Assembly (NCBI GenBank): GCA_032768795.1
Contig: CP136495.1
Coordinates: forward strand, 560,501-624,500
Reading direction: 5' to 3'
DNA: 64,000 bases
Origin: Tremella fuciformis
Taxonomy: Eukaryota > Basidiomycota > Tremellomycetes > Tremellales > Tremellaceae
Below, in pieces: positions 44,422-56,799 of the stretch. The notes beneath the pieces were generated by a model. That model worked only from the letters and a program-made list of their open reading frames with translations, had not been told where the DNA came from and made no database searches. The translations under genes were made by a program, and so were the position numbers. The first letter of the stretch is position 1. Each line of letters begins with the position of its first letter.

Positions 44422-45872
44422 TCACCTCGCCGCAGTCTGCACAAACACCTTGCTGACGCCCGCATGACGCTCGTCGAAGCTCTTGTACAGCTCGGGGAAA
44501 TCTTCGAGCGGCACGCGGTGCGTGACGATATCCCGCAGGTCGATCTTGCCCGGGATAAGATACTCATTGAGGATCTCGTGCCAGTAGAGATGTACGGGCG
44601 CTTGGCCATTGCCGATAAAGCGGATACCCTTCTCCATGAGTGCGCCGATGTTGAAGTGGTTCGTGTAGCCGCTGAAGACCGAGATGAGGCCCACGCGGCC
44701 GAATTTGCGCGTGAGGGTGATCATTTCGTTCGGGGTCTCGGAGACGTCTGTTTCGAGCATCAGGGCCTTTTCGGCCTTGTGCAGGAGTGTTTTGGGCTCG
44801 TGGAAGGTTGTGCAGTCGAACGATACTGAGATCAGCGACGCTCTTTCCCCCTCCCCGCCTCTACTCTGCCCCGGTAGGGCAGAGACTGGTGGTTTGGGAG
44901 GACCCACCGTTCAGACCGTCCGGAACCTCGCTCTGGATCTTCTTGACCAAGTCTTCCGCGTTAAAGTCGATCGGCACCACGCTCGCGCCCGCCTTTTGCG
45001 CCATGACGAGCCGCGACGGGACCGTGTCGATGGCGTACACCTTGGAGGCGCCTTTGGCAAGTGCGAAGCGGACGACGCACTGGCCGATGGGGCCGAGGCC
45101 CCACACGCCGACAATGTCGCCTTCTTCCACGCGGGTGTCCATGACCGAGTGGTACGACGTGGGCAGGATGTCGGAGAGGTCTGACGCGTCAGCGGGACGC
45201 ATCAGAGAAAGAGAAGGGGTGAGAGGGGAGATACTGACACAGCGCCGCCTCGTCCGGCACGCCCGCGGGCACCTTCAGACAATTGACCTCGCCAAACGGC
45301 ACGCGCACATACTCTGCCTGCCCGCCCGGAAACCCGCCCGTCAAGTGCCCATAGCCAAAGAAGCCCGCATCGCGATGGCCGTACATGGACGCCATCATCG
45401 ACGAGTTGTTCGTGCGGTCGCACATCGAGCTCCAGCGCTTCTTGCACCACTCGCACGTCCCGCACGCCACCTGGAACGACACGACGACCTTGTCGCCCGG
45501 CGCGAGGGTGGAGACCTGCGGCCCGACGCGGTCGATAGTGCCCATGAACTCGTGCCCGAGTATGTCGCCCTTCTGCAGGCCGAGCATCTCCGAGTGGTAC
45601 AGGTGCAGGTCGGACCCGCAGATGGTCGTGCCCGTCACGCGCACCACGACGTCCTGCGGCTCCGAGATGTCGGGGACGGCCGCGTCGACGAGCCGCACGT
45701 CGCGCGTGCCGAACCATGCGAGCGCCTTCATGGTTGCGCCGTCGGGGCGGTGCTTGTACGCCGGGTCGGTCGCGGCTGGCGGTCAGCGCAAGCACAGTCT
45801 TGTGAAGCTGGACGGTGACTCACTCGGGACTGGCCCCATGGCGTCCTGGACCTTGTTGACGATTGTCTGCAT
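44422..45872 (-). CDS. Zinc-dependent medium-chain alcohol dehydrogenase
   Basis: MDR-superfamily enzyme. A short N-terminal exon (MQTIVNKVQDAMGPVP) is spliced to a 10-residue lead and then MKALAWFGTRDVRLVD. The catalytic zinc ligands are Cys in TTICGSDLHLYH and His-Glu in ILGHEFMG. The four-cysteine structural zinc loop is CGTCEWCKKRWSSMC. The NAD(P)-binding Rossmann motif is VGVWGLGPIGQC. The region MYGHRDAGFFGYGHLTGGFP resembles the fungal group related to glutathione-independent formaldehyde dehydrogenase. The true substrate is unknown. The 5' end may start further upstream through another small exon. I chose the first ATG that stays open. The promoter is shared with the amidase. Confidence 0.9.
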
Positions 45873-46481
45873 TTTGTCGTGCTCCTCGGGTGTCTTTGTG
45901 TCGTGAAGAAACTGTTGAGAGTAGACAGAGACGACGCCAGCCTGCCCAGCCTACATTTCGATGCTCTTCGACACTTGCTGACCTTCACTCACCGGCAGAT
46001 TGACGTCATCCGCCGCCGGTCCACGTGTTCGGTTGGTTTCCCGGATTCGCCGGATTCCAGCAAACCCTCTCTCTCTCTCTCTCTCGTCCATCTCATCTCG
46101 GTGTCTCCTCTACATCTGCCGGCCGTCCGGCGCACAGGAAGAATGCGCACGATGTCTTCGTCCGCATCATACACTGCCAGCCGCTCGAGTCGCAACCAAG
46201 CCGTGACCGCGTGTCAAGCTCTCATACTCACTACTCGAAGGGGAGCACTTGGACCTCCAAACATCTCGTCCGGTCGGTGGCCATGTCCAACACGTCGCAG
46301 ACCGCTGCCTGCCACATGTCACATGCATTTAGACGACTCTCGTTTCTGCTCATGAGGCATTCCGGCTCAAAGGAGCAGCCGAAGGCGCCATCGCAAACTC
46401 CGTCACGCAGACTCCCCAACACTTCTTGGCTTCGCTTCGCTTCTGACCCTCGAGCTGACTTGGCTTCTCTCCTAGAACCGA
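45873..46481. promoter_or_regulatory. Divergent promoter, alcohol dehydrogenase / amidase
   Basis: 609 bp. It has a CT microsatellite (about 46067-46085). Short open frames on both strands show no domain and are not called. Confidence 0.45.
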
Positions 46482-48742
46482 ATGACCACCATCAAGACGG
46501 TGCTATCAAGTGCTGTTGATCTGCTACACTCATTTATGGACGAGATGTTCAGAATACTTGCGGTCGTGGTACTCCTGCTGGGGCAGGGCAATGTCGCCAC
46601 CAAGCTAGGAGGTAATGAAGACTACGCCTACCAAGCCCGAGCTTCCTTATACCAGCCAAACGTCCTATTTCGAAGCTCGACATCGTTCGAGCCACAGTCT
46701 GTCTCGTTCGGGCTGAACGACAAGACGTACCTCTCCCCGGTCGGGTCTGCCTTCAGGACCTATCATTTTGAGGTTGAGACCGGTCTTGAATCGTTCGTGG
46801 CCGAAAGTACGCTGGTGACGGTGTTCAATGTCGCCGGGGAGGTGACGTGCGATACCCTTGCTGCTCGAGTAGCAGAGTATGGCGAATCTGATGATGTGTG
46901 GGACGAGGTCTGACCCGATTGTTATATGGTATGCGACTGGGCTTACCCGCAGGGTTTCATGACGGGTGTCATGTTCACTACCAACTCTACTTTTCATGTG
47001 GCTGCTCACGTCGTCGGCTGCGTCCGGGAGTGGGGCGGTAGCCTGATCATTTCCAATGAAGGCAACACCTCTGCTCTCCTCGACATTCCCACTGCATTGG
47101 TGAATGGCCCATCAGTTCCCCCAGGACCGTACCTCGCCAGCATAAGCCCGTCCCACTTGAAGCTGAGCGAGGTCTACCGAGTCTACACAGACGACGCTCA
47201 GGCATTCACCACCCCTCTCGTCAAAACCTCGAGGGACGACTTCATCGCTCTTTCCACGCCAGTGGTCGGGCTCAACACACTGTCGATCCCCGTGCCAAGC
47301 AGAATGTACACGAAATACTTGCCCAATCCCCGCCCACTGGAAGGCAGGCGCATAGCGGTCAAAGACATATTCGACATTGCAGGCAGCAAGACGGGCGGCG
47401 GGAGCCGCGCGTACTTCGACACGTACCCCACCAAAGCCGTCAGCGCGGTGGCGGTCCAGCGGCTCATCGATCAGGGCGGTATTATCGTGGGCAGAGTCAA
47501 GACGAGCCAATTTGCCAATGGCGCATTGGCCACGGCCGACTGGGTCGACCAGCTGCAGCCGTTCAACCCCCGTGGGGACGGGTACCAGCAGACGGCCAGC
47601 AGTTCCGCCGGGTCGGGGGCGGCGGAGGCGGCGTACGCGTGGCTGGACCATACGATCGGCACGGACACGTGAGCTCTCACTCTCATCCATCCGTCCGTAC
47701 GCCGTGAAGAGAAAAGCTGATACGTTTGTACATTCGTAGTGGCGGGTCTATCGTCGCTCCTGCGATTGCCCAGGGGGTGTTTGGTATGCGCCCGACGTGG
47801 GGCGCCATAGACCTGGCGGGCGTCTTGCCACTGCAGCCGGTCCTTGATACCGCGGGGTTCTTTGCGCGGGACGCGGTGGCCGGCGCGTCATTTGCGCGCG
47901 CATGGTACGGTGACAGATTCCGCAATTACACATCGTGGCCGAGGGTGCGTCCCCTCCTGAGTCTCAAGCAGCCCAGCTTACACCTAGACGCTCATCTTCC
48001 CGGCGTCCTCGTGGACATTCACCGACACCGACGAGAACGCCGCGCAATTCCAGTCGTTCCGCGAGAGCCTCATCGCGCTCGTACAGCCCCGCAATATCTC
48101 CGAAACTTCGTTCGAAGAACGGTGGAACCAGACGGGGTACTACGACCACTACGGGCCCTCAGCAGTCTACATGAACACAACTTACCTGTCGCTTATCGGA
48201 TCGTGGCAGTACACGCACTTTGCCCAACCGTGGATGGACGACTACAAAGCTACACACGGCGGCCGAGCACCGTTCGTCGATCCCTCCCCAGCGGCACGAT
48301 GGGCGTGGGCGCGCGACAACGGCGGCGCAGCGCGGTATGACGAGTCGGTGCTGCAGAAAGCGGTATATGAGGAATTTATCAACAGCGCGGTCCTGCCGCC
48401 GAGTGACGACGATACGTGCAGCGGGGCGATGCCCCCGTGGACGTGGCTGGGAGAGGAGAGGCGGCCTATCGCGATGTATACCTGGAGGGACCCTCGTTTC
48501 CATGGGGCAACGCGGGTCGCGCTGCGCCGTCTGGCGGACTGCCAGAGCTGGTCGTGCCGATTGGCCAGGCGGAGTATCCTTCGAGGATTACGGGACGTGC
48601 AGAGCGGTTGCCGCTCAGCGTGGCGCTGTATGCTGCGCGGGGGTGTGACTACCTCTTGTGGGATCTGGCGGCTGCGTTGCAGGAGGGCGTGGCGATCAGC
48701 CCGGTCGCACCGGGCGCTGTGGCGTACCCGGATTGCGTCTGA
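46482..48742 (+). CDS. Secreted amidase-signature protein with a possible frameshift
   Basis: An in-frame ATG at 46536 begins a good signal peptide (MDEMFRILAVVVLLLGQG). The ATG at 46482 would add 18 residues before it. The catalytic Ser-Ser-Lys triad is visible: Lys in AVKDIFDIAGSKTGGG, Ser in ASSSAGSGAAEA, and Ser in IGTDTGGSIVAPA, the latter split by an intron near 47669-47740. It belongs to the amidase-signature hydrolases, which cut C-N bonds. The substrate is unknown and an extracellular or vacuolar site is likely. Introns also lie near 46910-46960 and 47945-47990. At 48430-48434 (a run of five C) the frame shifts. Downstream the reading GEAAYRDVYLEGPSFPWGN through AYPDCV is clearly family-like but in another frame. 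One missing C, a real mutation, or an odd intron would explain it. Confidence 0.86.
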
Positions 48743-48881
48743 GGCGAGCTCGTCATTGCCTTGTTGTACGTATAGTGTAGTCTCAATACGATGACAGTAG
48801 ATCTCATGCTCATGCATACAACAAGCCATCCATGCTGTACAACTTGCACCTGATCGGAACTGTACCAGTACCAGGGGGGGC
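48743..48881. other. Convergent 3' region, amidase / CDK8
   Basis: 139 bp between facing stop codons. No gene or repeat is visible. Confidence 0.5.
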
Positions 48882-50621
48882 CTACCGCAGCTTGGTCCGT
48901 TTAGGCGGAGCGGCCACCGCGCTCGCCGGTCGAAAGTTGCTGCTAGACGGCAAGCGCGGCCCCGCGAGCGAAGGCGGCAATGAGCCCATCTTGGCATCGC
49001 CATTATCCTCATGCGTGACGCGGCGCTGGGGATACGTGATGCTCGAACTCTCAAACACGCTCCTGCTCATGAGCCCCTCATCACATCTGGCATGCAGGGG
49101 AGCTCACTTGACGTTCACACCGCCTTCTTCGAGGAACCACGGGTGTTTGAGCGCTTCTTTCGCGGTGAGCCGCTTGGCGGGGTCCCACTCGAACAGCTTG
49201 GTGAGGAGGTCGTATCCCTGAGTCGAGCCGGAGCGCGACGAGTACCAAGTGGGCAGCGGGGTGGGGGTGGGGTACCTGCGCCTCAACTTCATCCTCACAT
49301 AGCGTCTCAAGAGACGGACGGTCCGGACGTGAGGTACGTCTTCCACTCTGGCATATGGACGATACCGGGCCAGTGCGATTCTGCAATCAGCACCCACGCA
49401 ACGGGAATCCCATATGAGAGTGGGAAACTTGCCCTTGACCGGCCCGAGGACCTCGCATATCTTGCCCATCTGGTCCCGCTGAAACGGCAGCGTCTTCTTA
49501 TTGTCCAGCTTAGCCTCGTCGCCCTTGAATATCGGGCGCAGGCTAAGCAGCTCGGCATAGATGCAGCCGATGGCCCAGAGGTCCACGGCGGCAGTATAGT
49601 GTTTCGCACCGAGGATGAGCTCGGGGGCGCGGTACCAGATGGTGACGACGACCTTGTCGCCGCCGAACAGGCCGCCCTGCGCGAGAGGCTTGTGCCAGAG
49701 GCGCGCGAGGCCGAGGTCGCCGATCTTGACGACGCCGGCGGACGTGACGAGGATGTTGGCGGGCTTGAGGTCGCGGTGGAGCACGAAATTGGAGTGCAGG
49801 AAGTGGACGCCCTGGAGGAGCTGGTGCAGGAGGCGGCGGAGGGTGAGGGCGGGGATGGGCGAGCGCACGGTCTGCGAGTGGTGGTGGATGATTTGCTCCG
49901 AGTCAGCTCCTCCACACACTGACAATCAAGGATATCTGGGATATGGCTCACCAGAAAATCATGCTCGGCATATTCGAACACCATGTAGATGGCCTTGTCC
50001 TCCAGTATAACCTCGCGCAGCGCGGTGAGATTCCGGTGGTGCAGCTCGCGATTCAGCTGCGCGTCAGTCCCCCTCCTCCTCTCCTCATGCACCAAGTGAG
50101 ACGTGGACCCGCCATGATCTCGCGCGCGCCGCTCTGGCTGATCCCGGCGTACGTCTGCACGTCGCCCTCCTTGTCCGGCTTGAACTTCTTGATCGCAAAC
50201 ACGTCGCCCTCTTTCGCCTTGCGGTCCCCGGGCCGCATCCTCAGCTCGGGGTTGTTGAGCGGGTCGTCCGTCCTCCCTCTGCTGCGCCCGCTGCCCGAGC
50301 TGGTCGTGCTGTCCGTGGGCGAGTGCGGGGGCTTGGCGGCGGTGAGCGAGAGCGCGGCGCGCGTGGAGGACGGGAGGGTCGCTGCGTTCTTGCCGGCTGA
50401 TACCTTCGGCGGAGGCAGCAGGACGGCCTTGTATACCCTGCCGTAGGTTCCTGCGCGTCAGCTCACCGAGCCCCTTGGGGCGAGATGAAAGGGGTGAGAC
50501 GTACCCGACGAGATGAACCCGAGGATCTTGTACGCCTTGAGCACCCTGCCCATCAGCTGGCTCCTCTCCGACACTGAAGGACCCACGTCCGACGCTCGCG
50601 GTCCCGCTTGGCACGATACAT
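48882..50621 (-). CDS. SSN3: Mediator kinase CDK8 (Ssn3)
   Basis: The start at 50621 gives MYRAKRDRERR, spliced to VLKAYKILGFISSGTYGRVY, the classic Ssn3 N-terminus. A Ser/Thr/Pro-rich insert follows the first kinase strands. Catalytic lysine in VFAIKKFKPDKEG; HRDLKPANILV (catalytic loop); DLGLARLW in place of the CDK8 DMGFARL form; VVVTIWYRAPELILGAKHYT; C-terminal VFESSSITYPQRRVTHEDNG, conserved in fungal Ssn3 proteins. A GC-AG intron (49381-49442) removes sequence that would otherwise shift the frame and yields KESHWPGIVHMPEW. The kinase module of Mediator phosphorylates RNA polymerase II and transcription factors. It lies head-to-head with a G1 cyclin across a 7-kb gap. Confidence 0.95.
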
Positions 50622-53600
50622 GTGCATCGGGTCGGGCGTCGTGCTGGGCACCATGACGGCGGCCATGGTGGCTCTGTGCATGGCATGGACACTGCTAGGT
50701 TGCGGATTCATTCAGCAATGGTCAGAGATGCCATGGGGAATGCACGTGACACGGAGATGTCCGACCTGTCCGCTCTTCGACAGAAGACATGACAAGATGC
50801 ATCCGACCTCGTCGTACTGACCAGAGAGGGTGACGAAGGCTATGGCTGCAGTGACATCGATCACAGTCACAGTCAACGTCCTAGCACAGAGTTACAGGTC
50901 ACTCCACTTGCAGCCTGACCGACTGGCCGCTTGGCCGGCAGGGTTCGGCTACGGTGTGATGCCAGGCGTGATGATGGTGGCTGTGAGCAACATGAAACGG
51001 GGTGTTGCAGCAATGCCCTCTATCCATCCAGGACGGACACAGCATCAACGTAGCGCAGGCATGTGACCGGTGACAGACAATACAGCCAGAAGCAGTGCGA
51101 GGCACTTCGTTACTCGGCCAACCTAACTCCTATGGTGCTACTAGCATCCTGCAGGATCTCGTCCCGCTATCGACTATTCACATCCATCCTGGCTGTCCTG
51201 GCTCACTCCTGGCTGAGTCCTGGCCGTTGCTTCCGGTTCCAGGACACCGCAGGGTGGGAAGTGTCACGTGGGAGACGTCAAGCGAGCGGCTTGAACCAGC
51301 GAGATGTCGCACGACTATTCCATTAGACATAGGACGAGAATGGGGAGTAACGGTGGACGGCAGAGTACATATCGGTGCCGTGCCAGCAGTGCCAGCAATG
51401 CCAGCAGCGGGACGACCATCGTCGTCGTCGTCGTCCTCCTCGACCCCGAATCTCCCCACGCCGACCCCGCACTCCCAGCGTGGCCGCTCAGCCGCAGACA
51501 TCACTTCTGCCACGGGGAGTGAAAGAGGGAAGAGGTCACACGGCATGGAGGGAGAATACAGTTCCCGCCCCGCGCATCCGTATCCGTATCCGCCGTGCTA
51601 TCCATGCTATGCCGTATGCACCCCCGATCTTATCCAGACGGCCGACATCTTTCTTTCCCACCGTCGAGCTCACATAGCCGTCAGGCTATGGCCGTAGGGC
51701 CGTCCATAGGATAAGCATGGGATGGAGTGTGACCGTGGCTAGGAGATGGCGCCCGCCGCTTGCGTCAGCAGCAGCATTCACCCATGCACAGCCAAACCCG
51801 AAAAATCTCAGAAATCACCAACGGGTAAATTCTCGCCCGAGAAAAACTGACAATCCGGAAATCTGGAAACGAGAAATCTACTCGAGTAATCTAGGGTAAA
51901 CCAAAGAGTAGGCGTCGTAATTGTTCTTCTGGCGCATCACTTCAGGGTTCAGGCACCACCTTGCGTCATGGGAATGATCGACATTGACTAGGAGGTAGTT
52001 AGCCGAACAACCACCCACTTGCCAAGAGGGCGCAGCGTTTCATCGTGTCTCGCATTAAAGCCTACTTCTTCGACGACGGGCGACGGGGTGGCAAGGTTAT
52101 ACCTGTGACGCCGGACGCGGCCGCTGTTCGCATCATCGGACATGCGGTCAGGTAAACACGAGGAGAGGACAGGTTGAGTTGGCAGTGGACAGGACAGCTG
52201 AAACGTCCTCCACCCTACGAGCGAGCAAAGACAGGAGGCACCATCAGCAATTGACGTGAAACGTCCTCTCTTCGTAGCCCTTCGGTCCGCGCTCCGACGG
52301 CGAGTTGAGGATCCGAAGGAGCGGCAGCACCGGGCGGCTCTCACTGTCGGGTATGCTGGTCTGACGACCAACGAGCGACACACCGATACCGATACACCGC
52401 GACGCCGACCGACGCCCTTGCTCTGTGTTGATGTGCTCGTGACTGTGACTGGTAACGTGACATGGAGACCCGTACTCGTGACCCTCCTCGTGGCTTTCCG
52501 GGGCGGTTGATGGAGGGCTGATGGCGATGCTGATGCTGATGGCGAGGCTGACACTGATGGCCTACTTAACACCAAACCTGCAGCTGCACAAGACTATTGA
52601 CATGCCGTGGGGCGTAGTGTCTCTGGGACGGTGTATGCCAATCGCCGCTTTGCTCAGAGTCAGGTCGGGCGTAGCTTGGGCGCTGGTCCTCTTCGTCTCC
52701 TCGTCTAGACCTCTCGGTGTTCCTGAGTCGTTAGAGTAGGTAGGAGGACGTACCCTTTTGATGGGATCACTGATGGATCACTGATGAGATGAGATACCAG
52801 GATAGAAAAAGACGCTAAAGTCGATCACGATCAGAACACACAAGGGGACGACCCTTCATCAATCATCATCATCGACCACCATCATCACCATCACCAACAC
52901 CATCATCCTCCCCGCCACCCTCCCCGTCACACCTCGACGACCATAAAGATATGCACCCAGGACACCATGCCCGGGTGTACATGCAGTCACATGATATGCA
53001 GAGCAGCCTGCTGCCCATACAGCCGCCCTTGGGTCACCCGACTTGTCGTTGAACGTGCCCGCTGAAACGTCCCTCCCCGTCATGACCGATGCACAGACGC
53101 TTCGTCTGCCAGGACATCTAGAGGAGGATAGGATAGGGCCATCATCACGACCTGACCTGACGGATCGTTACTGTAACTTGTATCCACACCACCCTTCCAC
53201 CCTCCCTCATCCTCGCCCCGTAGTCTCACTCTCACCCCTGTCCATAGTCATAGTCATAGTCACAGTTCTTCTGTGCTGCTTGCTCTTGCATCCCATCCCA
53301 TCTTCGCCTCGTCACCCTACCATCGCTGTTCTGCTGTGCCTCGCTTCTCTCTGACCGACATCACCGGAGCATCCCGAGCTAGCAGAACCACAAGCGCAAG
53401 CGAGAGAAGCATCGCACCCGCCCGACCCTTCTCCTCCAACCCTCCCCTCGCAAGTCAGGCCTAGCAAGGCCTGCTTGTACCTCTCCCCGGTCCCCTCGCT
53501 CCCGCTGCTCATCGGCACCGCGAGCCAAGGCGAGGCCATAATACCAAAAGCCCATAGAAAAGACAAAAACTTCCCCGTCCTCTTGGACACACACCGACCG

Positions 53601-56600
53601 CCCTGACTCCCTCCGCCATCGACAACAACCACAACCACAACCATTGTACGTCCTCGCTATGCGTTTCGCCTGCCCGCCATCATGCCCTAGCCCCTACCCA
53701 CCCCCTGACCCCCTCCCAGCGACAGCGACGTGTTGTCCCTTACCTATTGCTGAAGCCATGCATAGGTACTCGCAGCCCCTCCCCTCCCTCACAAAGCCCG
53801 CCGCCGCCGCCGCCTTGCCGAAGATCGACCCGCCCAGCATCACCCGGCGCCCGCTCCCACTCCCAACCATACGCCACCGACGATCGCCGCTCGCTCGCCA
53901 TACTGCACCACGCTTATAGCTGCGTCGACGCCATCTTCATCTTCCCCTCACTTCCACCAGTCGGAAAGGAGGCTGCGTCCACTCTCTCCTTCGAGCTGCC
54001 TTCGATCTGATCGACACGAGGCCGACGTTCCATCAGCATAGAGCGGACGAGGAAAGAAGCAACACCCAGGAGGGGCCCTCATCCTTGTCCGGCACCAGTC
54101 CGGCCAGCGAGTCAGGACTCAGTCCTCAGGACTGAGGAGACGGACGCACAAACGTGCCGTCCCTCCCACCCCCTCCCCCTGCTTGTTTAGCGCGTGACGA
54201 GCGCCGCGCGGGTCAGTGTGAGCAGAAGAGCGGAGCACACTACATTGATATAACACCCCTCACCCTCGCCCCCGCCTCCCTCTTTCCCATCCGTCTTATT
54301 GTTCACCACCCCCGCCGGCTCATTACAATTGAGCACGGCTTAGGCTTATTGTTGGCCACGCCACACCCCACCCCGCGTGGCCTCCCTCTCCTCGACGCCA
54401 GCACACGCACGACGGACCGACCCTGCACCTACCTGTCCGGCTTCACCAGCTCGTCCATCAGCAAGTAGTATTGCCGCAACGTGCCTAGCGGTCCATCGCT
54501 GTCTTGTCTCGAGTAAGTTAATAAGAGGGGTCATCGTGAGTCGATCTGCCTCACACTGCCGCCACATCGTTCTCCGCAGATCAGCATTTCGAGTCTTATC
54601 TGACACGCAGCGCCCCCTCAGTCCGCAGCGATTGCATCCACGGGAATCGACGAGCGATCGACAGTCGATTTGATTCCAGCTCGCCATACAGCAAGCAGGC
54701 TTCAGCTTGTCCGTGAGTGGTCCATTAGTTTCGTCATGAAGGAGTGTTCTCGGGATACGGTTTCGCCCCACCCCTTTCATCTCCATTTATCAACTCCACT
54801 TGGCTTGGTCGTCGATCTTGGATAGATGGGCAACCATCGCTAGTCCATGCGCTACCACTTCCATCGCCTGTTGCTTTTCGCCAGCTTATTACGGTGCCTC
54901 GACGGGACCCGGGTGATCGACAATTGCGCATGCTCTGCCATCCGGCATATCCGGCCACAGCTCTTTTGCAGCGGCATATGGCTTGGGAAGGCGGAGTCTC
55001 GCCCATGCGCCCTACAAATGCGCCGTCGGCAGTGAGCAGGGTTAAGCTGGAGACGCGAGGGCGCATGTCGTGCCTCTGTCGAGCTTAAACTGTGACATTT
55101 GAGGGAGGGAGGGAGCAACGAGCATGAGCCAAAGTTATCTTTCTCTGGCCGGCTCGGTCTCGAGATGTGCGTGTCGTACATCGCCGGACAAGCCGGCGGT
55201 GCGACGTCGACGAGCGCGATCAGCGCCGTCGGGCTCAGCGGGCGCACTCGAAGAGCAAGGCGAGGCGAGGCGCGATGAGAGATACCCGGCGAGATGGGCT
55301 CCTCGGGTCCTGACGATCCCATAGCCCTGATGGCTCGCAAAGACGTCAGCGCGCGCTTGGCAGAGGCGCAGGCGGGCGTCGCTGGTATTCCAGCGTGAAA
55401 AGCCTGCTAGCGCCAGTGACTGTCTCGCAGAATTCAGAGATGCGCGCTGGGCGTGGGCGGTTCTGGGCCCCGGCGAGTCCTAATCTCCGGGCTAACAAAA
55501 CGCGCTTGGCTCTCGAAAGGCAATTAAGATTATGGCTGACCCGCTCAATAGAATCCACGACCCCTGAAGCCCGCTCGAAAGCCAACCTTGGACCCGCCGA
55601 ACCGCCCGATACGTTCACCGCCTGCCCGGTCGAGGCCCCGCGTCCCGTCCCGTCCTCAGCCTCAGCGTAGCCGCAGCGCTGCTCTGCGCTGCGAGATAAC
55701 GCGAGACCGAGAAATTATTGCATTGCCAGCGGGTAATCAGCCGAAGGGTGAGTTTGGCACACCGAGTTTTCTGGTCTTTCTTTGCTCGTTCGTGGTGAAC
55801 TGGACGCTGGTCGTCTGCAAGCAACGGTGCGATGCGAGCCATGCGCGTGGGATCATCCTCCCACACGTCAGTGGCAGTGACCGTGGCGGTCACCTCACTG
55901 TCCAAGGACAAGGATGAGCAAGCCCGGCTACGGCACCGGGAACGCAGCCCTGCTCTCGGAAGAGGCGTCGTGCGCTGGCTTCAGCGGGCACGCAGATTTC
56001 CATCTCGCAGCGAGTTGCAGGAGGAAGAGAATTTCGCGTGACACGCCCTGCCTTGCTGCTACGCACCCAACCTCCGTTCCTCAGAGCACCGGACTGGTCG
56101 AGCCGTCGCCATCCCATCGGATGAGCCGGTCACGTCTCGTCTGGCTCTAATCTTTCAGTCTGCACGCGCGAGATTTCTCTTGTGCGTGCTCCTTGCAGCC
56201 CTGGGCCCCCGTTTTTCCTTACCGAAGGGCCGAAGCATTTTTTGCGGGTCTTTCTTTGCCTGGCGTGACGGGTTCAGGCGCTCTCTCGATCGGAACTTGC
56301 TCTGTCTTCACCTTCACAACCCTGACCGCTCCTATCACCTTGTTACCCAATTTCTCCCTTGCCTCCGGCTCGCTGGCTGGCTGGCTGGCTGGCGTTGGAA
56401 CCCATAGCACCTAGCGCTATGCAAGAGGCTAAAGGCTGCCCTGGCTGGACCTTGTGGGCGGCGCCGTGACGCACGTCCTAGACCCGCTTCCTCCGTCATG
56501 TGCCAATCGCACCCAATCCCACCCACGAAAAGGACCGAACCGCCCAGCCAGATGCCAGCCAGCACTGGGTAGGCAGGTCTGTCAGGTGTGCTCCTATCCT

Positions 56601-56799
56601 ATCCTCGCCCATCGCCTTTGGCGTTGCACCTCGCTCCCTATGCTCGCCTGTGGGTTGGGATCACCGCAACACGCACACGGCCACCCCGCTCGCTGCGTTT
56701 AAAGATCCACCACGCTCGACACCACCCCGCCTCTTCTCTTCTCTCTCCTCCTCTTGGCCGTGGTCGTTTGTGTCTCGCTCCTCTCGCTCCTCTCTCATG
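50622..56799. promoter_or_regulatory. 6.2-kb gene-poor region upstream of CDK8 and the G1 cyclin
   Basis: I find no frame with recognisable motifs, no tRNA, and no retrotransposon coding sequence. Visible features are short low-complexity tracts: GTC repeats near 51419-51437, TGATGC/TGATGG-type repeats near 52511-52560, CAT/CACCAT-type repeats near 52860-52910, CATAGT repeats near 53241-53260, a hairpin with stem CTCAGTCC/GGACTGAG and 3-nt loop (54118-54136), and a (GCTG)n tract at 56372-56393. An AT-richer stretch lies near 51790-51910. A non-coding RNA or very large regulatory region is possible; neither can be shown from sequence alone. Confidence 0.45.

Noticed and set aside
51095..52575. 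Open frames of 120-200 codons in the CDK8-cyclin gap
   Set aside because: They consist of repeats and Arg/Ser/Pro-rich sequence, overlap on both strands, and lack motifs or good intron structure.
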